Shown: piece after piece, positions 1-7,014 of the stretch
How positions within the stretch are numbered: position 1 is the first letter of the stretch
How the letters are laid out: every line of letters begins with the position of its first letter
NCBI RefSeq assembly: GCF_000264455.2
Contig: NC_017956.1
Location: 1,037,501 to 1,101,500, forward strand
Origin: Tistrella mobilis KA081020-065
Lineage (GTDB): Bacteria; Pseudomonadota; Alphaproteobacteria; Tistrellales; Tistrellaceae
Length of the DNA stretch: 64,000 nt
Reading direction: 5' to 3'
Notes under the pieces: generated by a model
The model's database searches: none
Seen by the model: the letters and a program-made list of their open reading frames with translations, nothing else
What the model was told of the DNA's origin: nothing
Translations under genes and position numbers: made by a program

Positions 1-462
1 AGCCACCGCCTGATCCACCGCATGCAGCTGCGCGATCTGGCGGCGGCCGATGGCGGCAATCGCGGCGACCGGGTGGTCGAGGCGCTGTTCACCGCCTTTT
101 TCGAGCAGGGCCGCAATATCGGCGATGCGGCGGTGCTGACCGAGATCGGCCTGGCGGTCGACCCCGAGGACACCGATCTCGGCGCATGGCTCGCCTCTGA
201 CGAAGACCGCGACATGATGGCCGAGGCCGATGCCCAGGCGCGGCGGATCGGCGTCGACGGCGTGCCCTGTTTCATCATCGACGGCCGCTGGGCGGTGATG
301 GGCGCGCAGGCGCCCGAGCAGATGATGATGGCCCTGGTCCGCGCCGCCACCAACCCGGCCGGCGGCGGCGTCGCCGATGACGGCGAGGGCGAGATGTCGG
401 ACGACGACGCTGATGGCGACGGCTGCTCGCCCGAGGATGGCTGCGCAGTGCCGCCGCGCTGA
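1..462 (+). CDS. DsbA/FrnE-family thiol oxidoreductase, C-terminal part (5' end outside window)
   Basis: The reading frame is open from base 1, so the gene begins before the window. The visible C-terminal thioredoxin-fold part has the run GVDGVPCFIIDGRWAVMGAQ, whose VP is the cis-proline loop typical of FrnE/2-hydroxychromene-2-carboxylate isomerase-type DsbA proteins. The CxxC active site would lie upstream and cannot be checked. The protein ends in an acidic Asp-rich tail with two cysteines (CSPEDGCAVPPR). Family membership predicts cytoplasmic disulfide exchange; the substrate is unknown. It converges on the AEC transporter gene with only 18 bp between stop codons. Confidence 0.85.
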   Translation, partial: SHRLIHRMQLRDLAAADGGNRGDRVVEALFTAFFEQGRNIGDAAVLTEIGLAVDPEDTDLGAWLASDEDRDMMAEADAQARRIGVDGVPCFIIDGRWAVMGAQAPEQMMMALVRAATNPAGGGVADDGEGEMSDDDADGDGCSPEDGCAVPPR

Positions 463-480
463 TCCCGGCTTCCGTCGGGG

Positions 481-1416
481 TCAGCTGCCGAGCAAAGTGA
501 GGGCGAGAGAGACGGTCGCGACCGAGCCCAGGGTCGAGACCAGGATCGCGGCCGAAATCCGGCTGGTATCCATCCGGTACTGATCGGCCAGTACGAAAAC
601 CGACACCGCGATCGGCAGCGACGCCTCCAGCACCAGGATCCGGACCAGCAGCGGGTCGAGCGCGAAGACGATGGTGGCCATCCCCAGCACCAGCAGGGGG
701 TGGACCACGATCTTGAGCAGAGCCAGCCCCGAGACCTCGATCATGCCGCGGGCGAGCGAGCAGCCGGCGAGGTTGGCGCCCAGCGCGAACAGCGCGCAAG
801 GGGCCGCCGCCAGGCCGACGAGGTTGCCATAGGCCGCAACCGGCTTGGGCAGCGGCAGCCCCGAGACGCCGTAAAGCGCGCCGGCCACGATGGTCAGGAT
901 CAGCGGGTTGAAGGCCAGCCCGCGGGCGATCTTGATCAGGGCCCGCTTCAGCCCGCCGCCGGCCGCGCGCTCGCTTTCGATCAGCAGCACGGTCAGCCCC
1001 ATCATCAGCACATGGTCGAGCACGATGATGGTCATCGCCGGGGCGGCGGCTTCCGGGCCGAAGGCGAAGATCACCAGCGGCAGGCCCATATAGCCGACAT
1101 TCGAAAAGGTGGCGCCCAGCCCGCGGATCCCTGAGATCGCAGGACCCCCGCCGAACAGCCGGCGCCCGCCCACAACCGCGATCGCATAGACGATCAGCCC
1201 GGCGCCGTAATAGGCACCGATCAGCTTGGGATCGAGCAGCCGGTCGAGCGGGATTTCCGCGACCTTCACGAACAGGAAGGGCGGCAGCGCCACCCAATAG
1301 GTGAACCGGTTGAGCCCGGCCAGCCCGCCCGCATCGATGAATCGCCGCCGGCCGACGATCCAGCCGGTCAGAATCACCGCGAAGAACGGCAGGCATACAT
1401 CGATCAGGATCTGCAT
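481..1416 (-). CDS. AEC (auxin efflux carrier) family transporter
   Basis: This 311-residue, very hydrophobic protein has the two-bundle layout of AEC/bile-acid-type permeases: about ten membrane segments from residue 1, with a polar loop near the middle. The start is set at the ATG before MQILIDVCLPFFAVILTGW, because an upstream extension in the same frame is Arg/Pro-rich and does not look like membrane protein. It probably exports or imports an organic acid; the substrate cannot be read from the sequence. It diverges from the candidate small RNA and argC. Confidence 0.88.
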   Translation of the reverse strand: MQILIDVCLPFFAVILTGWIVGRRRFIDAGGLAGLNRFTYWVALPPFLFVKVAEIPLDRLLDPKLIGAYYGAGLIVYAIAVVGGRRLFGGGPAISGIRGLGATFSNVGYMGLPLVIFAFGPEAAAPAMTIIVLDHVLMMGLTVLLIESERAAGGGLKRALIKIARGLAFNPLILTIVAGALYGVSGLPLPKPVAAYGNLVGLAAAPCALFALGANLAGCSLARGMIEVSGLALLKIVVHPLLVLGMATIVFALDPLLVRILVLEASLPIAVSVFVLADQYRMDTSRISAAILVSTLGSVATVSLALTLLGS

Positions 1417-1546
1417 ATCTCGGTCTGTCTCGGGATAGGGACTTCCAGGCGGCCGAAGGCAGCGGCCGATCCTGACCGGGGGGCCCGCACATTGCAAGCC
1501 CACCACACCTTAAGCGATAACATGTGGACCATAACTCGCCATAAGC

Positions 1547-1576
1547 TTGACAGCGGGGGCGGGAAGGGTCGATTAT
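1547..1576 (+). promoter_or_regulatory. Sigma-70-type promoter of the candidate small RNA
   Basis: A perfect -35 box TTGACA (1547-1552) is followed after 18 bp by GATTAT (1571-1576) as -10. The predicted start is near 1583. The next feature downstream is a chain of hairpins ending in a strong terminator, with no credible coding frame between. Confidence 0.6.
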
Positions 1577-1582
1577 CACGAA

Positions 1583-1766
1583 CAGGTTGAATGGTCCTGT
1601 CACCGGATCGATCAGGCGGGGACGCGATGGGGGATCGCTACCCGTCAGGCCGCCGGTGAGCCTGGTGGTCCGTCTTCTGTACCGGACAATGGTACGCGCA
1701 TGGCCCTTGTCCGGCCTTCCGTTCACGAGCAAATTCCGGGCGGACTTCGGTCCGCCCGCTTTTTTT
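1583..1766 (+). ncRNA. Candidate structured small RNA (about 184 nt)
   Basis: The stretch between the promoter at 1547 and the terminator at 1737 has no convincing gene but contains nested inverted repeats. TCACCGG (1600-1606) pairs with CCGGTGA (1653-1659) around an inner hairpin GCGAT-GGGGG-ATCGC. CCGGACAA (1682-1689) pairs with TTGTCCGG (1707-1714). The intrinsic terminator follows. argC appears to have its own promoter further down, which favours an independent RNA over an argC leader. I could not match it to 4.5S RNA, tmRNA or RNase P. The length resembles 6S RNA, but the fold is not clearly the 6S rod. An argC attenuator is the main alternative. Confidence 0.5.
1737..1766 (+). terminator. 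Rho-independent terminator of the candidate small RNA
   Basis: A 9-bp perfect stem CGGGCGGAC/GTCCGCCCG (1737-1745 and 1750-1758) closes a TTCG tetraloop. It is followed by C and seven T residues (1760-1766). This is the best intrinsic terminator in the window. Confidence 0.85.
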
Positions 1767-1817
1767 GTCTGCCGCGGCACGGCGAGTGCTGCGTGGCAGC
1801 CTTGCAGGCGCGACTGC

Positions 1818-1846
1818 TCGCAAGCCCGCACCGGCTGCGCTATAGT
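1818..1846 (+). promoter_or_regulatory. Probable argC promoter
   Basis: TATAGT (1841-1846) is a good -10 box. A weak TCGCAA (1818-1823) lies 17 bp upstream. Both are downstream of the terminator at 1737-1766 and 74 bp before the argC start codon. Confidence 0.4.
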
Positions 1847-1919
1847 GCGCCGCGCCGGCCCGGGCCGGCACACCCATGCGACCCACGCCCATGCGACTCT
1901 TCGAGGAGCGGCCCTTCCC

Positions 1920-2918
1920 ATGAGCGGCAAGCCCACCGTATTCATCGACGGCGAGGCCGGGACCACCGGCCTGCAGATCCGGGCACGTCTGGCCGGGCGC
2001 GAGGATCTCGCGCTGGTCTCGATTGCCCCCGAGCGTCGCAAGGATCCGGCTGAGCGTCGACGCCTGCTGAACGAGGTCGACCTCGCGATCCTCTGCCTGC
2101 CCGATGCGGCGGCGGTCGAAAGCGTCTCGATGATCGAGAATCCGGCCGTGAAGGTGCTCGACGCCTCCACCGCCCACAGGGTCAAGGATGGCTGGAGCTA
2201 CGGCTTCGCCGAGCTGCTGCCCGGCCAGCGGGCGGCCATCGCCGCCGCCACCCGTGTCGCCAATCCCGGCTGCTATCCGACCGGTTTCACCGCCCTGGTG
2301 CGGCCGCTGGTCGATGCCGGGATCATCGCGGCCGATGCGGCGCTGTCGGTCAATGCCGTCTCGGGCTTTTCGGGCGGTGGCCGGCAGATGGTGGAAGATT
2401 ACGAGGCAGCTGCCCCGGTCGGACGCGAGGCGGCCTATCCCTATGGTGACTACGCCCTGGGGCTGGAGCACAAGCACCTGCCCGAAATGGCGGTCTATGG
2501 CGGCCTTGCCGCCGCACCGCTGTTCGTGCCGGCGGTCGGCCACTTCAAATGCGGCATGCTGGTGCATGTGCCACTGACCCGGGCCCAGCTGGCGAAGGCG
2601 GCGACGGTGGCGGATGTGCAGGCGCTGCTGGCCGAACGCTATACCGGCGAGCGCTTCGTCAGCGTCGCCCCCTTGGGCGGCGGCGACCGTCTGCGCGACG
2701 GCAAGTTCCTGGACCCGCGCGAGCTGAACGGCACCAATCGGCTGGAGCTGTTCGTGTTCGGCAACGATGCTGCCGGCCAGATCCTGCTGGCCGCCCGGCT
2801 GGACAATCTGGGCAAGGGCGCCTCGGGTGCCGCGGTCCAGAACCTCAACCTGATGCTGGGCCTCGACGAGGCGGCGGGTCTGGAGACCACGCTGCCGCTC
2901 TCCGAGACGACGATGTAA
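1920..2918 (+). CDS. argC: N-acetyl-gamma-glutamyl-phosphate reductase, short (type 2) form
   Basis: This 332-residue enzyme reduces N-acetylglutamyl phosphate to the semialdehyde with NADPH, a middle step of arginine synthesis. The N-terminus [17 protein letters not shown] is the nucleotide-binding signature of the type 2 ArgC form, which differs from the longer type with GATGY. The catalytic cysteine is in NPGCYPTG. The start is the ATG preceded by GAGGAG about 10 bp upstream; the frame is open further upstream but runs into the small-RNA region. The gene stands alone here, not behind rpsI as in many alphaproteobacteria. Confidence 0.95.
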   Translation: MSGKPTVFIDGEAGTTGLQIRARLAGREDLALVSIAPERRKDPAERRRLLNEVDLAILCLPDAAAVESVSMIENPAVKVLDASTAHRVKDGWSYGFAELLPGQRAAIAAATRVANPGCYPTGFTALVRPLVDAGIIAADAALSVNAVSGFSGGGRQMVEDYEAAAPVGREAAYPYGDYALGLEHKHLPEMAVYGGLAAAPLFVPAVGHFKCGMLVHVPLTRAQLAKAATVADVQALLAERYTGERFVSVAPLGGGDRLRDGKFLDPRELNGTNRLELFVFGNDAAGQILLAARLDNLGKGASGAAVQNLNLMLGLDEAAGLETTLPLSETTM

Positions 2919-2947
2919 GCCCGTCCTTTCAGGCTCAGAACGACAAA

Positions 2948-2979
2948 GACGGCTGTTCCGCATCGGCGGAACAGCCGTC
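2948..2979. terminator. 14-bp hairpin after argC, possibly bidirectional
   Basis: Perfect inverted repeat of 14 bp (2948-2961 with 2966-2979) around an ATCG loop, 30 bp after the argC stop. There is no T tract on the plus strand. On the minus strand the stem is followed by TTTGTCGTT, so it could also end the regulator transcript coming from the right. I see nothing else between 2980 and 3216. Confidence 0.5.
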
Positions 2980-3216
2980 AGTTCGTTCATCGCGGGGTCG
3001 GCCCGCGCAGGATCCGTGCCGGTCCGGGACCAGAGACCGGGGAACGGGCGGGATGGCGGGCTGGGCTCAGGCGCCAGGATCGGGGGACGATCCGCCATCC
3101 CTTCGGGCCGACGGTGCACGATCGACATAGCCGGAGCCTAGGATGAAGGCGCGGCGTCGTCAATCCTCTTGCGACATCATCAAAATTGCTATGCGCGCCA
3201 TAGTGGCAATGTGTTC

Positions 3217-3765
3217 TTAGAAGCTTGGCGGCGTGCAGGCGGAGACGATTTCGGCTTCCTCCTCGCCGACATTGCGGAAGCGGTGGGGCAGGCGGCTGTC
3301 GAAGTAATAGCCGTCGCCGGCTTCCAGCACGCAGCTTTCGCCGCCGACCGTCAGTTCGATCCGGCCGCGGACCACGATCCCACCTTCTTCCGATTCATGG
3401 CGCAGCAACTGCTTGCCGGTATCGGCCCCGGGGGCGTAGCGCTCGTGCAGGATCTGCATCCGCCGCCGGCTCAGATTCTCGCCGATCTGGGCATAGGCGA
3501 CCGAGCCGCGGGCAATCTGGGTCAGTTCATCGGCCCGATAGAAGGCCCGCTGCCGGGTGGTGAGGTCGAGCGAGAAGAACTCCGACAGCGAGATCGGAAT
3601 CCCCTCCAGCACCTTCTTCAGCGATCCGACCGAGGGGCTGACCTTGTCCTGCTCGATCAGCGAGATGGTCGCATTGGTCACCCCGGCCCGCTTGGCCAGT
3701 TCGCGCTGCGACAGACCGTAGATCTGTCGGATGGTCTTGAGGCGCGTGCCCAGATCGCCGCTCAT
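3217..3765 (-). CDS. XRE-cupin transcriptional regulator (PuuR-like)
   Basis: The 182-residue protein has an N-terminal XRE helix-turn-helix (about residues 5-60, with LSQRELAKRAGVTNATIS as the recognition region). A C-terminal cupin (about 105-180) carries HRFRNVG near its end. This is the PuuR/YdcN architecture, in which the cupin senses a small molecule, often an amine or amino acid. The ATG is preceded by GGGAGA; an upstream in-frame extension lacks family character. It is divergent from the aminotransferase gene, and paired half-sites lie in the shared intergenic region, so it probably controls that operon and itself. The ligand is unknown. Confidence 0.88.
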   Translation of the reverse strand: MSGDLGTRLKTIRQIYGLSQRELAKRAGVTNATISLIEQDKVSPSVGSLKKVLEGIPISLSEFFSLDLTTRQRAFYRADELTQIARGSVAYAQIGENLSRRRMQILHERYAPGADTGKQLLRHESEEGGIVVRGRIELTVGGESCVLEAGDGYYFDSRLPHRFRNVGEEEAEIVSACTPPSF

Positions 3766-3827
3766 CGTCCCGCTTCTCCCTGTTCCTTGCCGGCCGCCCT
3801 GCCGGTTCCTGTTCAAGATATTTGACA

Positions 3828-3876
3828 TTCCATGGGTTCCGCAACGCAAAATCAATAGCTTGCATCTCCCATGGAA
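3828..3876. promoter_or_regulatory. Paired inverted half-sites, candidate operator of the XRE-cupin regulator
   Basis: TTCCATGGG (3828-3836) and its exact reverse complement CCCATGGAA (3868-3876) sit 40 bp apart, about four helical turns, between the divergent regulator and aminotransferase genes. A perfect TTGACA (3822-3827) adjoins the first half-site. The spacing would suit a looped or tetrameric repressor. Assignment to this regulator is inference from position. Confidence 0.45.
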
Positions 3877-3882
3877 ATCACT

Positions 3883-3911
3883 TTGTCGAGTTTAATTGTC
3901 AATGCTAGGCT
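3883..3911 (+). promoter_or_regulatory. Probable promoter of the aminotransferase gene
   Basis: TTGTCG (3883-3888), a 17-bp spacer and TAGGCT (3906-3911) with an extended TGC just before the -10. The second operator half-site ends 7 bp upstream of the -35. It predicts a transcript starting near 3918 with a leader of about 195 nt containing the duplicated hairpin block. Confidence 0.45.
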
Positions 3912-3959
3912 GTTTCACAGGATGAGAGGCACGGCCAGACGGCTGCCGCCGCTCATCTC

Positions 3960-4090
3960 CCCAGCCGCCATTGCGGCGGCGGCCAAGGGCGCGGCAGCGC
4001 CCGCCCGGCGAGGGACTAACAACCACTCCCAGCCGCCATTGCGGCGGCGGCCAAGGGCGCGGCAGCGCCCGCCCGGCGAGGGGCTGACAA
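3960..4090 (+). repeat. 68-bp tandem duplication in the aminotransferase leader
   Basis: The 55 bp at 3960-4014 are repeated exactly at 4028-4082, with similarity continuing for several more bases (period 68). Each copy can form two hairpins: GCCGC-CATT-GCGGC and GGGCGC-GGCA-GCGCCC. The second copy ends about 20 bp before the start codon, close to the ribosome-binding site AGGAG at 4096. There is no T tract. The predicted leader would carry four GC-rich hairpins, which could affect translation or RNA stability. Confidence 0.85.
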
Positions 4091-4111
4091 ACCAACAGGA
4101 GCGACGCGGTC

Positions 4112-5434
4112 ATGGCGCGCATCACGGTTCCGAACGATCTGGACGCGCATTGGATGCCGTTCACGGCCAATCGCCAGTTCAAGGCGGCGCCCCGCCTGCT
4201 GGTCGGGGCGAAGGACATGTACTACACCTCGCATGACGGCCGTCAGGTGCTGGACGGCTGCGCGGGTCTGTGGTGCGTGAATGCCGGCCATGGCCGGGAC
4301 AAGATTTCCGAGGCGGTCGCCCGTCAGATCTCGGAGATGGATTATTCGCCCTCGTTCCAGATGGGCCATCCGCTGAGCTTCGAGCTGGCGAGCCGCCTGG
4401 TCGAGCTGGCGCCCGACGGCATCGACCATGTGTTCTACTGCAATTCCGGCTCGGAAGCGGTCGACACGGCGCTGAAGATGGCGCTCGCCTATCACCGCAT
4501 CCGCGGCGAGGGCAGCCGCACCCGTCTGATCGGCCGTGAGCGCGGCTATCACGGTGTCGGCTTCGGCGGCATTTCGGTGGGCGGCATCGTCTCCAACCGC
4601 AAGCATTTCGGCACGCTTCTGTCGGGCGTCGACCATCTGCGTCACACCCATGATCCGGCCCGCAACGCCTTCTCGTGGGGCCAGCCCGAGCATGGGGCGG
4701 AGCTGGCCGACGATCTGGAGCGGCTGGTGGCACTGCACGATGCCTCGACCATTGCGGCGGTGATCGTGGAGCCGATCGCGGGCTCGACCGGCGTGCTGAT
4801 CCCGCCGAAGGGCTACCTCAAGCGCCTGCGCGAGATCTGCGACCGTCACGGCATCCTGCTGATCTTCGACGAGGTCATCTGCGGCTTCGGCCGGACCGGC
4901 AAGGCCTTCGGCGCCGACAGCTTCGAGGTGACGCCGGATCTGATGACCACCGCCAAGGGCATCACCAATGGTGCGGTGCCGATGGGCGCGGTCTTCGCGA
5001 AGAAGGAAATCTACGACACCTTCATGACCGGGCCCGAGCACCTGATCGAGTTCTTCCACGGCTACACCTATTCGGGCCATCCGCTGGCCTGTGCGGCGGC
5101 GCTCGCCACGCTCGACATCTATGCCGAGGAGAAGCTGTTCGATCGGGCGGCGAACCTGTCGGAGTATTTCGGCAAGGCGGCGCATGCGCTGCGCGATCTG
5201 CCGAACGTCATCGACATCCGCAATTACGGCATGGTCGCCGCGGTCGAGCTGTCGCCGCGGGCGGGTGAGCCGACCAAGCGGGCCTATGAGATCTTCGTGC
5301 GCGCCTATGAGCAGGGCGTGCTGCTGCGCTTCACCGGCGACATCATCGCCATCTCGCCGCCGCTGATCATCGACGAAGCCCAGATCGACCATCTTTATGC
5401 GGTCCTGGCCGAGGCCATCAAGGCGACCGCCTGA
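4112..5434 (+). CDS. Omega-amino acid:pyruvate aminotransferase (class III, PLP-dependent)
   Basis: The 440-residue protein transfers an amino group from an omega-amino acid such as beta-alanine, or an amine, to pyruvate, giving alanine. Class III landmarks are all present: [12 protein letters not shown] for phosphate binding (residues 111-122), [13 protein letters not shown] with PLP-contacting Asp253, and the Schiff-base Lys282 in [15 protein letters not shown]. The N-terminal [14 protein letters not shown] is typical of the BauA/OAPT group. AGGAG precedes the ATG. Next comes alanine dehydrogenase, which would recycle the alanine to pyruvate, so the two probably form one amine-nitrogen pathway. 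Substrate choice is inference. Confidence 0.9.
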   Translation: MARITVPNDLDAHWMPFTANRQFKAAPRLLVGAKDMYYTSHDGRQVLDGCAGLWCVNAGHGRDKISEAVARQISEMDYSPSFQMGHPLSFELASRLVELAPDGIDHVFYCNSGSEAVDTALKMALAYHRIRGEGSRTRLIGRERGYHGVGFGGISVGGIVSNRKHFGTLLSGVDHLRHTHDPARNAFSWGQPEHGAELADDLERLVALHDASTIAAVIVEPIAGSTGVLIPPKGYLKRLREICDRHGILLIFDEVICGFGRTGKAFGADSFEVTPDLMTTAKGITNGAVPMGAVFAKKEIYDTFMTGPEHLIEFFHGYTYSGHPLACAAALATLDIYAEEKLFDRAANLSEYFGKAAHALRDLPNVIDIRNYGMVAAVELSPRAGEPTKRAYEIFVRAYEQGVLLRFTGDIIAISPPLIIDEAQIDHLYAVLAEAIKATA

Positions 5435-5478
5435 TCCGCCGTCATCCGACCGGCGTTGTCGTCGCCGATCCGCATCCC

Positions 5479-5501
5479 CCGCCCGGGTATTCCCCGGGCG
5501 G
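5479..5501. other. 9-bp GC hairpin between aminotransferase and ald
   Basis: CCGCCCGGG (5479-5487) and CCCGGGCGG (5493-5501) form a perfect stem around five bases. No T tract follows. It may attenuate or stabilise a transcript covering both genes; it does not look like a full terminator. Confidence 0.4.
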
Positions 5502-5579
5502 TCTGGCCCAGGCCGGCACAAGACCCGGCGGCCCGGAGATGCGGAGGCGGCGCTGCGTCTTTCCTGGGGAGGAAACACC

Positions 5580-6704
5580 ATGCTTCTGGGCGTGCCCAAA
5601 GAGATTAAGACCGACGAATACCGCGTCGGCCTGACCCCCGCCGCCGTGCGCGAACTGGTCCATCACGGCCATAACGTGCTGGTGGAGCAGGGGGCGGGGC
5701 TCGGCGCCGGGCTCGACGATGCGGCCTACGAGGCGGCCGGCGCCACCATCGCCGCCGATGCCGAAGAGGTCTTCGCCCGCGGCGAGATGATCGTGAAGGT
5801 CAAGGAGCCGCAGCCGGTGGAATGCCGCAGGCTCCGCCCCGGCCAGCTGCTGTTCACCTATCTGCATCTGGCGCCCGATCCCGAACAGACCCGGCTGCTG
5901 CTGGCAAGCGGCGCCACCGCCATCGCCTACGAGACCGTCACCGACGCGGCCGGCCGCCTGCCGCTGCTGGCGCCGATGAGCGAGGTCGCCGGCCGCATGT
6001 CGGTTCAGGCCGCTGCCCATGCGCTGGAAAAGACCCAGGGCGGGCGCGGCGTGCTGATGGGCGGCGTGCCGGGCGTGCGCCCGGCGCGGGTGGTGGTGCT
6101 GGGCGGCGGCGTTGTCGGCACCAATGCCGCCCGCCTCGCCATCGGGCTTGGTGCCGAGGTGGTGGTGATCGACCGCTCGCTCGGCCGGCTGAAGGAACTG
6201 GATGCGCTTTACGGCCCGGCCATGCGCACCCTTTATGCCACCCGCGAGACCATCGAAGAGGCCGTGACAACGGCCGATGCGGTGATCGGTGCGGTGCTGG
6301 TGCCGGGGGCGGCGGCGCCCAAACTCATCGACCGGCCGCTCCTGGGGCGCATGCAGCCGGGGGCGGTGCTGGTCGACGTCGCCATCGACCAGGGGGGCTG
6401 TTTCGAAACCTCGCGCGCCACCACCCATCGCCAGCCGACCTACGAGGTGGACGGCATCGTCCATTACTGCGTCGCTAACATGCCGGGCGGTGTTGCCCGC
6501 ACCTCGACCTTCGCGCTCAACAACGCGACCCTGCCTTTCGTGCTGGCCCTCGCCGACAAGGGCGCCGCCCGGGCACTGGCCGAGGATCCGCATCTGATGA
6601 ACGGTCTGAACGTCCATGCCGGACAGCTGACCATCGAGGCCGTGGCCGAGGCCCAGAACCTGACCGCCGTCACCCCCGCCGACGCGCTCTCGCGCGCCGC
6701 CTGA
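5580..6704 (+). CDS. ald: Alanine dehydrogenase
   Basis: The 374 residues match the usual length of NAD-dependent alanine dehydrogenase, which converts L-alanine to pyruvate and ammonia. The N-terminal [20 protein letters not shown] is diagnostic. The pyruvate-binding lysine is in VKVKEPQ and the catalytic histidine in YLHLAPD. The Rossmann motif is [14 protein letters not shown], near residue 170. The ATG is preceded by GGGGAGG. It lies 145 bp after the aminotransferase and ends at a strong terminator, so the two genes likely form one transcriptional unit that recycles amino-group acceptors. Confidence 0.96.
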   Translation: MLLGVPKEIKTDEYRVGLTPAAVRELVHHGHNVLVEQGAGLGAGLDDAAYEAAGATIAADAEEVFARGEMIVKVKEPQPVECRRLRPGQLLFTYLHLAPDPEQTRLLLASGATAIAYETVTDAAGRLPLLAPMSEVAGRMSVQAAAHALEKTQGGRGVLMGGVPGVRPARVVVLGGGVVGTNAARLAIGLGAEVVVIDRSLGRLKELDALYGPAMRTLYATRETIEEAVTTADAVIGAVLVPGAAAPKLIDRPLLGRMQPGAVLVDVAIDQGGCFETSRATTHRQPTYEVDGIVHYCVANMPGGVARTSTFALNNATLPFVLALADKGAARALAEDPHLMNGLNVHAGQLTIEAVAEAQNLTAVTPADALSRAA

Positions 6705-6743
6705 CGGCCGGCCGGGTTGCTCCCGCCTGGACCTCGCCACCGT

Positions 6744-6783
6744 CCGACGCCCGCAGGCCTGGCCTGCGGGCGTCGGTTCTTTT
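6744..6783 (+). terminator. Rho-independent terminator after ald
   Basis: A 14-bp perfect stem (6744-6757 with 6763-6776) with a five-base loop is followed by TTCTTTT. It lies 40 bp after the ald stop codon and closes the aminotransferase-ald unit. Confidence 0.85.
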
Positions 6784-6839
6784 CGGGGCCGTCCGGCAAG
6801 GCTATTCTGAAATGCACCAGTTCAGCCAAGGGGTGCATC

Positions 6840-6986
6840 ATGAGCACGGCCGAACCGCAGCTGCCTCCGCCCCGGAAGGAGCCCAACGAAGCCACGATGC
6901 AGGCCATGGCCGAGCTGAAGGCGGGCAAGGGCGTGAGATTCGACACGGTTGCAGATCTTATGGCGGATCTGACGGCGGAGGACTGA
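6840..6986 (+). CDS. Small RelB/DinJ-antitoxin-like protein, short and without a partner
   Basis: This 48-residue frame has a good ribosome-binding site (AAGGGG, 7 bp before ATG) and a possible -10 TATTCT at 6803. The sequence PNEATMQAMAELKAGKGVRF, then DTVADLMADL, resembles the C-terminal toxin-binding tail of RelB/DinJ antitoxins. The N-terminal ribbon-helix-helix of a full antitoxin (normally about 80-90 residues) is missing. No toxin gene follows; the next gene is a convergent MFS transporter. It may be an orphan remnant or a small standalone protein. Confidence 0.6.
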   Translation: MSTAEPQLPPPRKEPNEATMQAMAELKAGKGVRFDTVADLMADLTAED

Positions 6987-7014
6987 CCGTCCGAGACGGC
7001 AGACGCTCTGCTCC

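Noticed and set aside
1583-1766. 4.5S (SRP) RNA, tmRNA or RNase P RNA
   Set aside because: None of the conserved cores of these RNAs was found on either strand, and the length is too short for the last two.
275-2185. A 636-codon open frame on the minus strand across the AEC and argC region
   Set aside because: It is Arg/Pro/Gly-rich with no domain character and runs antisense to clear genes; long antisense frames are expected at this GC content.
5479-5501. Terminator between the aminotransferase and ald genes
   Set aside because: The hairpin has no T tract and the genes fit one pathway; listed only as a hairpin.
4016-5599. A 527-codon minus-strand frame opposite the aminotransferase gene
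   Set aside because: The plus-strand gene has all class III motifs; the antisense frame has none and is a GC artefact.
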